Source: Candidatus Competibacteraceae bacterium
GTDB taxonomy: Bacteria; Pseudomonadota; Gammaproteobacteria; Competibacterales; Competibacteraceae
DNA length: 64,000 nucleotides
NCBI GenBank assembly: GCA_016699715.1
Contig: CP065007.1
Span: 2,232,001-2,296,000 of the forward strand
Direction: 5' to 3'
Shown here: piece by piece, positions 49,563 to 59,282 of the stretch
How positions within the stretch are numbered: position 1 is the first letter of the stretch
Layout: each line of letters opens with the position of its first letter
Position numbers and translations under genes: made by a program
The notes under the pieces: model-generated
Told to the model about the DNA's origin: nothing
What the model saw: the letters and a program-made list of their open reading frames with translations, nothing else
Databases searched by the model: none

Positions 49563-49591
49563 AAAAAACGCCAGCGTTTGCTGGCGTTTTT
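49563..49591. terminator. Bidirectional terminator
   Basis: Perfect 11-bp stem AAAACGCCAGC/GCTGGCGTTTT with a GTTT loop, A-run on the left and T-run on the right. It serves the nth-DUF1841 transcript (+) and the convergent DUF2189 gene (-). Confidence 0.88.
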
Positions 49592-49608
49592 CGTGCTTGC
49601 CCGGAGGG

Positions 49609-50409
49609 TTACAGAGGTTGTTGCTCGAGATCGTTATCCTCGACCAGATCCTTGTAAGCGTGCCAGCTGGCGTGACCGATCAGCGGCAAGGTGATGGCCA
49701 GACCGAGATAGAAGGTGACCAGCCCGATGCCGGTGAAGATCACGATCAAGCCCGCCCACAATGCCATGGGCGCCGGATTGGCCTTCACGGCGGTAATGCT
49801 GGTCAACACGGCGGTGATGAAATCGACTTTCCGATCCAGCATCATCGGAATCGACACCACGCTGATCGTGAACACGACGGCGGCGATGGCCGCGCCCACC
49901 ACGGTGAAGACGATCAGAAAGGTCAGGCCGCTGCCCGAGAAAAACATTTGCGCGGTCGAGGTGTCGAGGGTTGTGTGTTGACCCGCGATGATCAGGGCAA
50001 ACAGCAGCGTCGACAGTCGCGCCCAAACGATCATGAGGATGCCGATCAGGATGCCGAACAGCGAGATCGGCAGCACGTTGCGTCGCCAAGCCGTCAGCGC
50101 GCGGCCCAAGGTCGCCGGCTGGCCGGTTTCCAGGCGACGGCTGATGTCGTACAAACCCATGGCCAGAAACGGACCCGCCAGCAGGAAGCCCGTGGTCAGC
50201 GCCAGTGCATACTGGAAGCTCGATTCGACCAGATAGACCAGGACATAGCCCATGGCCACGAACAGCAAGCCGTAAGGGATGCTGGCGACGGGTGCCCGCC
50301 ACAGATCCTTCCATCCGGCGGCGAGCCACTCCCAGGGCTGGTCGAACGAGATGAGGCGCACTCTGGGTGTGGTCAGGGAACTTTCAACAACGGGAATGGA
50401 AGTCACCAT
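49609..50409 (-). CDS. DUF2189 integral membrane protein
   Basis: The 266-residue protein has about six membrane helices in two groups and the DUF2189 features WEWLAAGWKDLWRAPVASIPYGLLF, AGPFLAMGLYDISRRLE, and a C-terminal GLAITLPLIGHASWHAYKDLVE. The family is widespread and uncharacterised; some members are annotated as related to cytochrome oxidase subunit I, without evidence here. I use ATG 50409, which has a GAGGAGG site; the open frame extends 10 codons further. Confidence 0.85.
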   Translation of the reverse strand: MVTSIPVVESSLTTPRVRLISFDQPWEWLAAGWKDLWRAPVASIPYGLLFVAMGYVLVYLVESSFQYALALTTGFLLAGPFLAMGLYDISRRLETGQPATLGRALTAWRRNVLPISLFGILIGILMIVWARLSTLLFALIIAGQHTTLDTSTAQMFFSGSGLTFLIVFTVVGAAIAAVVFTISVVSIPMMLDRKVDFITAVLTSITAVKANPAPMALWAGLIVIFTGIGLVTFYLGLAITLPLIGHASWHAYKDLVEDNDLEQQPL

Positions 50410-50609
50410 CAAATCCTCCTCAGTGATGTTGCAACGCAAAACAATGATTTATTGTAGGTTCGCGTTTGTATGGCCCCACATGTCGCAGCTGTGATTCCAT
50501 ACAGCAGAAGACTATATGAAGGCGAAAGAGTTGCAACAATAAAACAGGGGCTCGGTGGAGCCCTTGGGAGCGGGAGGGTCGAGAAGCCGCGCGGAGCCGC
50601 CGGTTCGGG

Positions 50610-51842
50610 CTAGCTCCGCTGTGGCCGCAGCCGGCGGTAAAGATCGTAAGTTTGTTGGGCGATGCTGCGCCAGCTATAGTGCCGTTCGACCCGTTCGCGG
50701 CCCGCCTGACCCATGCGTTGCAGCAATTCCGGGTCGTTGACGAGGCGGTTGATGGCGTCGGCCAGCCCGCGTTCGAACTTGGCGGGAGCGATGGGATCGT
50801 GCGGCGGCGCGGGCGACAGGTGCGGGTCCACCAGCAGGCCGGTTTCGCCCTCGACCACCACTTCGACGATCCCGCCGGTCGCGCTGCCCACCACCGGCGT
50901 GCCGCAGGCCATGGCTTCCAGATTGATGATGCCGAATGGCTCGTAGATCGAGGGGCAGCAAAAAATGGTGGCGTGTGAGTACAGCGCGATGGTGGTCGCG
51001 CGCGGCAGCATCTTGGGAATCCAGACGATGCCGGAGCGCTGAGCTTGCAGTTCCTGCACGATCTCCTCGATCTCGCGCTGCATGCTTAGGGTATCGGCAT
51101 CGCCGGCGCATAGCACCACTTGCAGTTTCGGGTCGAGGTGCGGGATGGCTTGCAGCAGGTAGTACAGCCCTTTTTGCCGGGTGATCCGGCCGACGAACAG
51201 CACGAAGGGGCGATCGGGGTCGATGCCGAGCTGGGCGAGGGTTTCGGGTTCGTTGACCGGTTGGTATTCCTCGGTATCGATGCCGTTGGGGATCATCACC
51301 ACCCGGGTCGGCTCGACATCGAACAGGCGCAGGATATCGTCGCGAGTGCTGCGCGAGACGGCGATGACGGCGTCGGCCATTTCCAGCGCGGTTTTTTCGA
51401 TCCAGCACGAGAGGTCGTAGCCGTGTCCGAGTTGGTCGCGTTTCCAGGGTCGCAGCGGCTCCAGTGAATGGACGGTGATCACCATCGGGATGTTGTAGAG
51501 GATCTTGGCGAGGATACCGCTGAAGTGAGCGTACCAGGTATGGCAATGGATGATCTCGGCGCAGCCCTCCAGATCGTCGCCGAGTCCCTGGCCGACAAAA
51601 GCCAGGCAGGTGCTCAGGGCCTTGAGCGGCGAGACGAAGGATTGCGGACAACCGGCAAAGTGGGTGGTATCCATCTTGATGCCGCGCACATGCAACTGGC
51701 CCTCGTCGACCGTTTGATCGTGAAAACTCCGCACCTCGACCGGGGTCAGCTTGGCCAGCTCGCGCGACAGATATTCGACGTGAACGCCGGCGCCGCCGTA
51801 AACGTGGGGGGGATACTCGTTGGTGGTCAGCAGGACACGCAT
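50610..51842 (-). CDS. GT4 glycogen synthase (GlgA/GlgM of actinobacterial type)
   Basis: The 410-residue GT4 glycosyltransferase has the N-terminal LLTTNEYPPHVYGGAGVHVEYLSREL, HCHTWYAHFSG, VITVHSLEPLRPWK, the IPNGIDT and FVGRITRQKG segments, and the E-x7-E donor motif in YEPFGIINLEAMACGTPVV. This pattern is that of the mycobacterial/corynebacterial-type glycogen synthase (maltose-1-phosphate synthase GlgM) and not the GT5 GlgA of E. coli. It could make glycogen or maltose-1-phosphate from ADP-glucose. ATG 51842 with GGGAG upstream. No other glg gene in the window. Confidence 0.85.
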   Translation of the reverse strand: MRVLLTTNEYPPHVYGGAGVHVEYLSRELAKLTPVEVRSFHDQTVDEGQLHVRGIKMDTTHFAGCPQSFVSPLKALSTCLAFVGQGLGDDLEGCAEIIHCHTWYAHFSGILAKILYNIPMVITVHSLEPLRPWKRDQLGHGYDLSCWIEKTALEMADAVIAVSRSTRDDILRLFDVEPTRVVMIPNGIDTEEYQPVNEPETLAQLGIDPDRPFVLFVGRITRQKGLYYLLQAIPHLDPKLQVVLCAGDADTLSMQREIEEIVQELQAQRSGIVWIPKMLPRATTIALYSHATIFCCPSIYEPFGIINLEAMACGTPVVGSATGGIVEVVVEGETGLLVDPHLSPAPPHDPIAPAKFERGLADAINRLVNDPELLQRMGQAGRERVERHYSWRSIAQQTYDLYRRLRPQRS

Positions 51843-52063
51843 TGTTGTTGTGCTCCCTTGGTCGGGCGGGCGGCGGAAATTGGAGGGATTCCGACGGTGC
51901 GTTCGGTCGGAACGGGATTGACGGTGAATTATGCCAAGCCCAGCACGGTTTTTGAAAGGGCGGCGTCGTGATCGGCGGTGTTGTGAATGGGATTCGGAAC
52001 GCCGGCGCCCCACGCGCAAGGCGTAAACTTCAGGCTAATGACAAACTCGCAAGGTCGGATCGA

Positions 52064-52798
52064 ATGCGTGTTCCCCGATTTTATCTGCCCGCGCCGCTGG
52101 TGATCGGCGCGACCATGCCGCTGGACGAGCGGGCGTTCAACCACGCCGTGCGAGTCTTGCGGCTCAAGCCCGGCGCGTCGTTGGTGCTGTTTGACGGCGA
52201 AGGCGGCGCGTTCGCGGCGACGCTGGGCGAAATCGGCAAACGGGAGGCATGGGCGCGGGTGGCGGAAGCGCTGCCCGATGAGGCGGAGCCTCCGCTGCGG
52301 ATCGTGCTGGCGCAGGGCATTTCGCGCGGTGAGAAGATGGACCATACGGTGCAAAAGGCAGTGGAACTGGGGGTCGCCGTTATTCAACCGCTGTTTGCGG
52401 AACGGGGTGGCGTTGGCCTGTCCGGTGAGCGGCTGGCTCGCAAGGTTCAGCACTGGCGGGGCATCGTGATGGGCGCCTGCGAGCAATGCGGTCGCAACCG
52501 GTTGCCGGCATTGCGGGAGCCCTTGGCGCTGGCCGCCTGGTTGGCGTCGCCGATGGCGTCGGGTCCGCGCCTGCTGCTCGATCCACTGGCGGAACAGGGC
52601 TTACATGGTCTGGAGCCGCCCACGGGGACCATGACGTTGCTGATCGGTCCCGAGGGCGGCTTGAGTTCGGCGGAAATCGCCCAGGCGCGGACGGTGGGAT
52701 TCACCGGTGTCCGCCTGGGACCGCGCGTCTTGCGGACCGAAACCGCCGGTATGGCGGCGCTGGCGGCGGTGCAAGCGCTGTGGGGCGATTGGAATTAG
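52064..52798 (+). CDS. rsmE: RsmE 16S rRNA m3U1498 methyltransferase
   Basis: RsmE methylates N3 of U1498 in 16S rRNA and has a SPOUT knot fold. The 244-residue product has RFYLPAPL near the start, [11 protein letters not shown], the [26 protein letters not shown] stretch, and the SAM-binding knot [14 protein letters not shown] and [14 protein letters not shown] 52064 has AAGG upstream and gives the usual N-terminus. Its stop codon overlaps the stop of the convergent alcohol dehydrogenase by 4 bases. Confidence 0.93.
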   Translation: MRVPRFYLPAPLVIGATMPLDERAFNHAVRVLRLKPGASLVLFDGEGGAFAATLGEIGKREAWARVAEALPDEAEPPLRIVLAQGISRGEKMDHTVQKAVELGVAVIQPLFAERGGVGLSGERLARKVQHWRGIVMGACEQCGRNRLPALREPLALAAWLASPMASGPRLLLDPLAEQGLHGLEPPTGTMTLLIGPEGGLSSAEIAQARTVGFTGVRLGPRVLRTETAGMAALAAVQALWGDWN

Positions 52799-53805
52799 GC
52801 GAAGTCGTTTTCGAGCACGATCCGATAGCGGGCCTTGCCTGCCTCCAGATGTGCCATTGCTTCGTTGACCTGACTCATCGGGAAGTGTTCGGTCACGGGC
52901 GCGATCCGATGCCGGGCACAGAAATCCAGCATCTTGCGGACGGTGGCCGGCGAACCGAGCGGCGAACCCGAGAGGCTCTTTTGCCCGCCGATGAGGGAAA
53001 AGGCGGCGACCGGGATCGGCGAGAGCACCGCTCCGACGGTGTGCAGTCGCCCTTTGGGTGCCAGCGTGTTTAGAAACGCCGGCCAGTTCAGATCGACATT
53101 GACAGTCGAGAGGATGAAGTTCAGCGAGCCGGCGATCTGCTGCAGTTGCGCGTCGTCGCGGGAATTGACGATCCGATGCGCGCCCATGCCCAAGGCTGCG
53201 TCGCGCTTGGAATCGCTGGAGGTGAACGCCGTGACTTCGCAACCCCACTTGTTCAGGAACTGGACGGCGAGATGACCCAAGCCGCCGATGCCAACCACCC
53301 CGACCCGGTCGGTGGGCTTCACGTCGAACTGGACGATGGGATTGAAAACGGTGATGCCGCCACAGAACAGCGGCCCAGCTTTCTTTATATCCAGGCCAGG
53401 CGGTAACAAAGCGGCCCATTCGGCATTGCAACGTACTTTGTCGGCAAAGCCGCCGTGGCGGCCGACGATGGTTTGCTCGCCGCTGGCGCACAGATTGTGA
53501 TCGCCGCCCATACACTGGTCGCAGCTCATGCAACTGCCGCTGAACCAGCCCAGGCCAACCGTGTCGCCCACCTTCAGATGCTGGACGTGATCGCCGATCT
53601 GGGCGACGACTCCCACCACTTCATGGCCCGGTACCAGCGGATAGGTGCTGTTATGCCAATCGTTATGTAACATGGATAGGTCGGAATGACAGACACCGCA
53701 GGCAATGACGTCGATCTCCACCTGCTCCGGTTTCAGTTCGCCGGGATCGTACTCGAACGGGGTGAGCTTTCCTTTCGCTTCGCGGGCGGCGTAGGCTCGA
53801 ATCAT
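52795..53805 (-). CDS. Zinc-dependent NAD(P) alcohol dehydrogenase (YahK/cinnamyl-type)
   Basis: A medium-chain dehydrogenase that interconverts alcohols and aldehydes. The 336-residue product has catalytic zinc ligands in [10 protein letters not shown] and PGHEVVGVV, the structural zinc cysteines ([15 protein letters not shown]), and the cofactor motif [13 protein letters not shown]. It resembles the YahK/cinnamyl-alcohol group acting on a range of aldehydes with NADPH. ATG 53805 has GGAGAA upstream; an upstream ATG is less likely. Overlaps rsmE 3' end. Confidence 0.92.
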   Translation of the reverse strand: MIRAYAAREAKGKLTPFEYDPGELKPEQVEIDVIACGVCHSDLSMLHNDWHNSTYPLVPGHEVVGVVAQIGDHVQHLKVGDTVGLGWFSGSCMSCDQCMGGDHNLCASGEQTIVGRHGGFADKVRCNAEWAALLPPGLDIKKAGPLFCGGITVFNPIVQFDVKPTDRVGVVGIGGLGHLAVQFLNKWGCEVTAFTSSDSKRDAALGMGAHRIVNSRDDAQLQQIAGSLNFILSTVNVDLNWPAFLNTLAPKGRLHTVGAVLSPIPVAAFSLIGGQKSLSGSPLGSPATVRKMLDFCARHRIAPVTEHFPMSQVNEAMAHLEAGKARYRIVLENDFA

Positions 53806-53874
53806 GAGAGGTTCTCCACGGTGTTGAATGCCTTTCAAGTTTAGGGGTTCTGTCCTTGACTCATCGACCCGTAC

Positions 53875-54471
53875 TCAGTGACTGGTGGTTTTCGATGGAG
53901 TTTGCTTGGGACAAAAGGCCTTCAGGGCATTATTGATTTCGTCGAGATCAAAGGCTTCGGGATCAAGTTCGCCACCCAGCCATTCCAGCATGTCATGATG
54001 TTCGGGGTGCGCGGGATCGCCCATGATCTCGATCAGACTTTCATAACCCCAGACGCCGCCGCAGTCTTCGGGCGGGCAGGCACGTTTTCCCTTGATACAA
54101 CAGGGAACTGGAACCGAATCGTCATGGGGGAGGATTTTTTCCAGGGTGATTTTATGGTCCCAACCATCGCCAAAGTCATATTCGTATTTCAATGAATCTT
54201 TTTCCGTGCTCAGAAGTTGCGATAATCGGTAGCGGGCTTCGTTCTCATATTCCAGTTCGCCACCTAAGCCATCGTCGTGTGGGCCATAACTGGTTCCGTG
54301 CGCGGTGAATTGATGCAGATGCCCGTTCATCCAGCCCATGGTTTCCTGAAGAATCCTGTGAAAGATATCCAGTCTGACGTCGCTTCGAACCAGGAGGCGT
54401 CTCCAAATAGGAGGTTTGGAGTCAAGCAGTGTGATTTTTAACTGGTAGACAGGCGGTGAAGGTTTTTTCAT
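53875..54471 (-). CDS. Plasmid pRiA4b ORF-3 family protein
   Basis: The 198-residue protein matches the PRiA4_ORF3 family: YQLKITLLDSKPPIWRRLLVRSD, LHRILQETMGW-like helix (FHRILQETMGWMNGHLHQF), YEYDFGDGWDHKITLE, and the Cys-rich GKRACPPEDCGGVWGYE. The family is widespread in bacteria and on plasmids; its biochemical role is unknown. Start ATG 54471, 18 bp after the upstream MFS gene ends, so the two may share a transcript. Confidence 0.88.
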   Translation of the reverse strand: MKKPSPPVYQLKITLLDSKPPIWRRLLVRSDVRLDIFHRILQETMGWMNGHLHQFTAHGTSYGPHDDGLGGELEYENEARYRLSQLLSTEKDSLKYEYDFGDGWDHKITLEKILPHDDSVPVPCCIKGKRACPPEDCGGVWGYESLIEIMGDPAHPEHHDMLEWLGGELDPEAFDLDEINNALKAFCPKQTPSKTTSH

Positions 54472-54489
54472 GGATAGGCGTTTCCAGAG

Positions 54490-55773
54490 TTATCGTGGAT
54501 TAGCACTTTTTCTCAAATTATTTTCAGGCGGCTCCGAAAGATCCAGTTCCGGTTGAGTGTCGGTCTGCGGCAGCATTTCCAGGGCGACCGGCGTCGTGCG
54601 CACCATCAGCACAAATCGCCCTTGCTTGATCAGCGGAATCGGCACGGCCCAGATCAAGCGCAGCAACCCCAGCAGGCCCAACAGACCGAGCGCGGCCGCG
54701 GAGTAGGCGGGGAGGGTGCCGGGTCCAAACCCGTCCATCAGCGGGCCGCCGAGCGCCGGACCGGCTATCGAACCCATGCCGAAGATGAGCAACAGGCCGC
54801 GAGTAGCGTCCAGCACATCGCCGGGTGCGCTCAAACGATCGTTCATGTGGGCCACGCTCAGGCTGTAGACCGAGAACATCAGGCCGCCGTACAGGAAGGC
54901 GCAGGCGATCAGCGCCGTCAGCGATTCATACATGACCCGCAGCGCCAGCAACGCGGTCAGGGCGGCGGTGACACTCACCAAGGTTAGCATGAAGCGTCGG
55001 CTGTAATGATCGGACAGCCGGCCAATCGGCCATTGCAACAGCGCGCCGCCGAGGATGGTGGTGCTCATGAACAGGGCGATGCCTTCCTCCGACAATCCCA
55101 CCCGTTGCGCGAACACCGCGCCCAGGCTCCAGAAAGCGCCGCTGACGATGCCGGCGATGAACGCGCCGCAGGCGGCCAGCGGGGCCAACCAGAACAAATG
55201 AGCCAGACTCACGGAGGGGTTCGCCAACGGTTGGGGGGCATGGATACGGGTGGCGGCGATGGGCACCAGTCCCAAAGTGAACAGCATGGACGCAACCGCG
55301 AAAAGCGCCAAAGCGCCAATGTTGGCGCTCAAGATCAGGTATTGTCCGGCGGCCAGGCTGACCAGTGTTACTATCATGTAGATGGCGAAGACCCGGCCAC
55401 GAGCATGGTGTGGCGCCTGTTCGTTGAGCCAGCTTTCCACCACCGTGTAGACGCCGACTACCGCAATGCCGGTGATTACTCGTAGCACCGCCCAGGCGAG
55501 CGGATGGACGATCAACCCATAACACAGCACGGATGCCGAGCCGATCGCCGCCAGCGCCGCAAAGCTGCGAATGTGGCCCACCCGCCGAATGAGCGCGGGC
55601 ACCAGAAAGGTGCCCATGACATAGCCCAGGAAATAGGCCGCCATCAGCGCGCCGATGGCGGTGTTGCTAAAGCCTTCCAGCTGGGCCCGGATGCCCAGCA
55701 GGGTGCCCAGCAGCCCGTTCCCCACCAGCAGTGTTCCCAGACCCAACAACAACATGGTGATGGTGCCAGACAT
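54490..55773 (-). CDS. MFS transporter, YcaD-like
   Basis: The 427-residue protein has twelve predicted membrane helices and major-facilitator marks such as GYVMGTFLVPALIRRVGHIR in the first half and WPIGRLSDHYSRRFML in the second. Overall it is like YcaD/TetA-type sugar or drug transporters in proteobacteria; the substrate is unknown. Its cytoplasmic C-terminus after the last helix is acidic. ATG 55773. A REP-like palindrome lies just upstream. Confidence 0.85.
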   Translation of the reverse strand: MSGTITMLLLGLGTLLVGNGLLGTLLGIRAQLEGFSNTAIGALMAAYFLGYVMGTFLVPALIRRVGHIRSFAALAAIGSASVLCYGLIVHPLAWAVLRVITGIAVVGVYTVVESWLNEQAPHHARGRVFAIYMIVTLVSLAAGQYLILSANIGALALFAVASMLFTLGLVPIAATRIHAPQPLANPSVSLAHLFWLAPLAACGAFIAGIVSGAFWSLGAVFAQRVGLSEEGIALFMSTTILGGALLQWPIGRLSDHYSRRFMLTLVSVTAALTALLALRVMYESLTALIACAFLYGGLMFSVYSLSVAHMNDRLSAPGDVLDATRGLLLIFGMGSIAGPALGGPLMDGFGPGTLPAYSAAALGLLGLLGLLRLIWAVPIPLIKQGRFVLMVRTTPVALEMLPQTDTQPELDLSEPPENNLRKSANPR

Positions 55774-55804
55774 GCAAATTCAACTCTCGACGGCGGGATT
55801 AGGG

Positions 55805-55830
55805 CCTCACTCCCGCAAGCGGGAGTGAGG
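55805..55830. repeat. REP-like palindrome
   Basis: A perfect 12-bp inverted repeat, CCTCACTCCCGC-AA-GCGGGAGTGAGG, lies between the slipin and MFS genes. A G-rich tail follows. Confidence 0.75.
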
Positions 55831-55856
55831 TGAGGGGGAGGGTAGTCATTAAGCCA

Positions 55857-57005
55857 TCAATGCGCCGGCAGGTCGATGCGCACCGTATCGCGCAATACGC
55901 CATCCAGGCCGCCGAACACGGTCAGCCGTTCGACCTTGTCCACGACCTTTTCCAGCGCCTCCAGTTCCTTCAGGCGCAGCAGAATCGGGTTCTCTTCCAT
56001 TAGCTTCGCCGTGTTGAGCAGCGAGCGGGTGGCGGCGACTTCCTCGCGCCGGCGGATGACGTTGGCCTGCGCCGCCTTTTCGGCGGTCACCACCTGGTTG
56101 AGAATATCCTTCATCTCACCGGGCAGGATCACGTCCTTGATGCCGACCGTCTCCAGCTCCAACCCGTGCGGGTTGACCCGTTCCGCCACATAGTTCCGCA
56201 CGACCCGATCCAACGGGTCCTTGTCGCCGAGCAGGCCGTCCAGCGGCTGGGTGCCGATCGCTTGCCGCAAACCGAACTGCAAGGTCCGGTACAGGTACTC
56301 GGCGATGTTGCCCAGTTCGCCACGCGCCTTGACCGGGTCGGCGATCCGGTACACCGCCGACAGGTTGACCCGCAGGCTGACCTTGTCCTTGGTCAGAATT
56401 TCCTGGCCGGACACTTCCACGGTCTGCAAACGCAGATCCACGGTGTCCACCTTGATTACCCGATTGAAGCGCCAGAAGGCGTGCAGGCCAGGCGGCAGGG
56501 TACGGACCAGCTCGCCATCCACCAGCAGCAGGCCGATGTGGTTGTCTTCGATCTCGGCGGCCAGAATGAAGCCGTTCAGGTTCTTGGCCAGGGCGGCCGA
56601 GGGCCGGGTCAGCAGAGCGGCATGCGCGCGCGACAGGGCGTAGTCGGTACCGATATCCAGCATCTCCACCTTCACCTCGACCGGGCCGCGCCAGTACGCC
56701 TGCCGGGTCGCCGGCGGCAACACTCTTTCCAGGCGGCCGTTCTTGTAGATCAGGCCGACCTGGTGTTGGCCGGTTTCCACGACCTGGAAGTGCCGTTCCA
56801 TCAAAGCCGGCTCGGTTCGCAGCAGCACATCCAGCCACGGGTGATTGAATTCGGCCACGGTCAGGTCATGGCGCTGCACCTCGTGACGGCGCAGCGGATC
56901 GAACCAGCGGTAGACCCCCGGTTCCAGAATGGCCGCCAGCCGGCGGTCGTACAGGTGAAGCCCACGCTCGTTTTGGGCAATGACCATTCGCTGGTAACCC
57001 AACAT
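55857..57005 (-). CDS. SPFH-domain slipin
   Basis: The 382-residue protein belongs to the stomatin/prohibitin (SPFH) group, which forms membrane-associated scaffolds. It begins with a short N-terminal segment rather than the usual long hydrophobic anchor. Two SPFH-like portions are seen: a degenerate one (residues about 5-140) and a canonical one (IEDNHIGLLLVDGELVRTLPPGLHAFW, TVDLRLQTVEVSGQEILTKDKVSLRVNLSAVYRI, YLYRTLQFGLRQAIG). The helical end has AEKAAQANVIRRREEVAATRSLLNTAK. AGGAG lies 6 bases before ATG 57005. No NfeD partner gene adjoins it. Confidence 0.85.
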   Translation of the reverse strand: MLGYQRMVIAQNERGLHLYDRRLAAILEPGVYRWFDPLRRHEVQRHDLTVAEFNHPWLDVLLRTEPALMERHFQVVETGQHQVGLIYKNGRLERVLPPATRQAYWRGPVEVKVEMLDIGTDYALSRAHAALLTRPSAALAKNLNGFILAAEIEDNHIGLLLVDGELVRTLPPGLHAFWRFNRVIKVDTVDLRLQTVEVSGQEILTKDKVSLRVNLSAVYRIADPVKARGELGNIAEYLYRTLQFGLRQAIGTQPLDGLLGDKDPLDRVVRNYVAERVNPHGLELETVGIKDVILPGEMKDILNQVVTAEKAAQANVIRRREEVAATRSLLNTAKLMEENPILLRLKELEALEKVVDKVERLTVFGGLDGVLRDTVRIDLPAH

Positions 57006-57474
57006 CTTGGTTCTCCTTGTGAATATATTTTGGGTTTTCCTGTTCCGCCGTATCCGGCGGGCGAGCGTGGCGTGTTGCTATCGGCGCCGTTTCCGGCCCG
57101 CCACCGCCGAGCGTCAGGATGTCATTGAGAGCGGTTCCTGCCGGTTGCGTTAAAAAAACAGGGTAGAAGGGATTGGGAGCGCGCCCCACGCCCACGCGGC
57201 GGACGCCGGGGCGGGATCGGGCGGATGATCGGCGGGCCTGCCGCTACGCCGGGCATCCTTGCCCGCTATCGCCGCGACCGGCTGGCCCATCATTGGCGTC
57301 GATCCGTTGCCCGCCGCGCAAAGCCGCGCGGGCGCCGCGGGTCAGCCACCGCCTCGATGCCGAAGCACCGCAGCGATGATTGCCCGCCGGGACGGCTCCC
57401 GGGTGTTGCGAGGATGGATGTTGGTAACATCCAGAGCGGATTCGAACCGCAAGCCTGTTCAGGGCTTTAACCCG
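57006..57474. other. Noncoding GC-rich region with a tRNA-like fragment
   Basis: No credible gene is visible; open frames here run through structured RNA-like sequence. At 57436-57467 the minus strand has an anticodon-arm-like hairpin, AAGCC-CTGAACA-GGCTT (7-base loop, GAA at the anticodon position), followed directly by a T-arm-like hairpin GCGG-TTCGAAT-CCGC. No D arm or complete acceptor stem is found, so it is a fragment only. Confidence 0.4.
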
Positions 57475-57546
57475 TGAAAAGGAGGGAGTTGAACCCTCGA
57501 CCGTCTGGTTCGTGGCCAGATGCTCTACCCACTGAGCTACTTTCCT
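57475..57546 (-). tRNA. tRNA-Arg(ACG)-like gene or pseudogene
   Basis: The 72-base minus-strand sequence folds as a cloverleaf: acceptor AGGAAAG/CTTTTCA (first pair A-A, one G-U), D arm GCTC-AGTGGGTA-GAGC, anticodon arm TCTGG-CCACGAA-CCAGA, five-base variable loop CGGTC, T arm GAGGG-TTCAACT-CCCTC. Anticodon by position is ACG, as in bacterial tRNA-Arg, whose loop is normally CTACGAA; here position 33 is C instead of the near-universal U. CCA is not encoded. The end mismatch and C33 make function doubtful. Confidence 0.55.
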
Positions 57547-57664
57547 CGCTTCGAAGTCCCACCGTCGCTCGATACACGCCGTGCGATGGTTAGCGTGGGC
57601 GCGCCGGACCGGCATTCAGAACCGGTACCGCTGTGCGGCGGCGAGGCTGCTTCGAACTGCTAAA

Positions 57665-57688
57665 CCCTCTCCCGCCAGCGGGCGAGGG
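57665..57688. repeat. REP-like palindrome
   Basis: Inverted repeat CCCTCTCCCGC-CA-GCGGGCGAGGG, 11-bp arms with one mismatch. Similar in composition to the palindromes at 27463 and 55805. Confidence 0.65.
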
Positions 57689-57707
57689 CTGTGAACGGTA
57701 TAAAACG

Positions 57708-57744
57708 CAAAACCCCGGAAGGCGAACCGCCGACCGGGGTTTTG
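57708..57744. terminator. Terminator-like hairpin downstream of cca
   Basis: Arms CAAAACCCCGG (57708-57718) and CCGGGGTTTTG (57734-57744) pair perfectly around an inner GGCG/CGCC stem. The T-rich outer end on either strand allows bidirectional use; it lies about 190 bp beyond the cca stop. Confidence 0.5.
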
Positions 57745-57930
57745 GGTTCCCGTTCGGAGGGTTGCCTGGCGCCGACCCTCCGAGCTGAATCTCGTGGGGC
57801 CTACGTCGGGTCCACCGCCGGCGCGCAAGCGCGCAAGGCCGGCAAATACCGGTCGACGATGGCTGAAAAATGGGGTTTGCAATTGATCGGGTTCATGGGG
57901 GTGCGGATTATAGCCAGAAAAATCATCGGG

Positions 57931-59187
57931 TCAAGCATTGTCGCCGGTTGAGAACGTCCGCCGCGCCTCGGTGATCGCCGCCAGCCGTTCCAGTCGCAGC
58001 GCCTCGGCCAGCGCCAGCCCACTCAAGCCCTGTTGCACCAGCGGTCGCGCCGGCACGGCGGCGGCGGCTTGGTAAACCCGCCGCAGCAGATCCGCCTGCG
58101 GATAGTCCCGGTTTTCCAGTCCCAGCCGGCCGCGCGCGTCGGCTTCGCAGGCGAGGAGGAACTGTTCGAAGCGTTGTGGCTTGCGCAGGGCATCCAGGCC
58201 CAGCAAGGTGTTGAGCAGGGTTTGCGGACGCAGCTCCAGCGCGCGGTGGCAATGCATGTGGCGATGGGCGGTCGCCACAGCCAGTTCGCGGTACACGTTC
58301 GGAACTCGCAAGCGCTGGCAGAAAGACCGGACCAGATCGACGCCGCGCTGTTCGTGACCGCGATGGCTCGGCCACTCCTCGGGCGGGGTGGCCCCCTTGC
58401 CGAGATCGTGAACCAGCACGGCGAAACGGGTGACCGTGTCCGCTCCCAAGCGCGCGGCCTGAGCCAGCGCCATGAGCGTATGGACGCCGGTGTCGATCTC
58501 GGGATGGTGAGCGGGGGGCTGGGGCACACCGAACAACCGGTCCAGTTCCGGGAAAATCCGCGCCAGCGCGTCGCAGTCGCGCAGGGTTTCGATAAAGCGC
58601 TCCGGCCGCGATTCGCCCAGGGCGCGCACCGTTTCCGCCCAGACCCGCTCCGGCACCAGATGGTCGACTTCCCCGCTGGCGACCATGGCCCGCATCAGGT
58701 CCAGCGTTTCCGGGGCGATCCGAAAGCCCAGCGGCGCATAGCGGGCGCTGAAACGGGCGACGCGGAGAATCCGCACCGGGTCTTCGGCGAAAGCCGGCGA
58801 GACATGGCGCAACCAGCGGGCTTCGAGATCGCGGGCGCCGTGGTAAGGGTCGATCAGGCGACCGTCAGGGTCGCGGGCCATGGCGTTGATGGTCAGATCG
58901 CGGCGCTGGAGATCCGCCTCCAGCGTCACCTCCGGCGCGGCATGAAAGCTGAAGCCGTGATAGCCGGGCGCGGTCTTGCGCTCGGTGCGGGCCAGTGCAT
59001 ACTCCTCGTGCGTGTCCGGGTGCAGGAATACCGGAAAATCCTTGCCGACCGACCGAAAGCCGCGCGCCAGCAACTCGTCCGGCGTGGCGCCGACCACCAC
59101 CCAGTCGCGTTCCCGAACCGGCCGCTCTAACAACTCGTCGCGCACCGCGCCGCCGACCAGGTAGATTTCCATATTGTTTGCGTTCAT
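57931..59187 (-). CDS. cca: Multifunctional CCA protein (tRNA nucleotidyltransferase)
   Basis: This enzyme adds or repairs the CCA end of tRNAs; the gammaproteobacterial form also carries an HD phosphohydrolase domain. The 418-residue product has [48 protein letters not shown] and [12 protein letters not shown] in the transferase head, [12 protein letters not shown] in the neck, and the HD motif [20 protein letters not shown] near residue 255-275. Start ATG 59187, or ATG 59172, which would match the E. coli N-terminus. Divergent from the aminopeptidase gene. Confidence 0.94.
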   Translation of the reverse strand: MNANNMEIYLVGGAVRDELLERPVRERDWVVVGATPDELLARGFRSVGKDFPVFLHPDTHEEYALARTERKTAPGYHGFSFHAAPEVTLEADLQRRDLTINAMARDPDGRLIDPYHGARDLEARWLRHVSPAFAEDPVRILRVARFSARYAPLGFRIAPETLDLMRAMVASGEVDHLVPERVWAETVRALGESRPERFIETLRDCDALARIFPELDRLFGVPQPPAHHPEIDTGVHTLMALAQAARLGADTVTRFAVLVHDLGKGATPPEEWPSHRGHEQRGVDLVRSFCQRLRVPNVYRELAVATAHRHMHCHRALELRPQTLLNTLLGLDALRKPQRFEQFLLACEADARGRLGLENRDYPQADLLRRVYQAAAAVPARPLVQQGLSGLALAEALRLERLAAITEARRTFSTGDNA

Positions 59188-59282
59188 CGCTTGTTCGATT
59201 ATGTTGGATGGCCATCATGATACCTGACGGGCCGCCCCACGGGTTTTGTGGTCCGCTGGCCCGGCGAATTATCGGAAACACA

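Larger units (their letters stand above)
57547..57930. other. Noncoding region between tRNA-like gene and cca
   Basis: No coding sequence is supported. It contains a REP-like palindrome (57665-57688) and a large terminator-like hairpin (57708-57744), listed separately. Near 57612-57630 the minus strand has another hairpin reminiscent of an anticodon arm (ACCGG...CCGGT), but the loop is nine bases. Confidence 0.4.

Noticed and set aside
57244..57615. 123-codon minus-strand frame
   Set aside because: It reads through the tRNA-like structure and has no homology; treated as noncoding.
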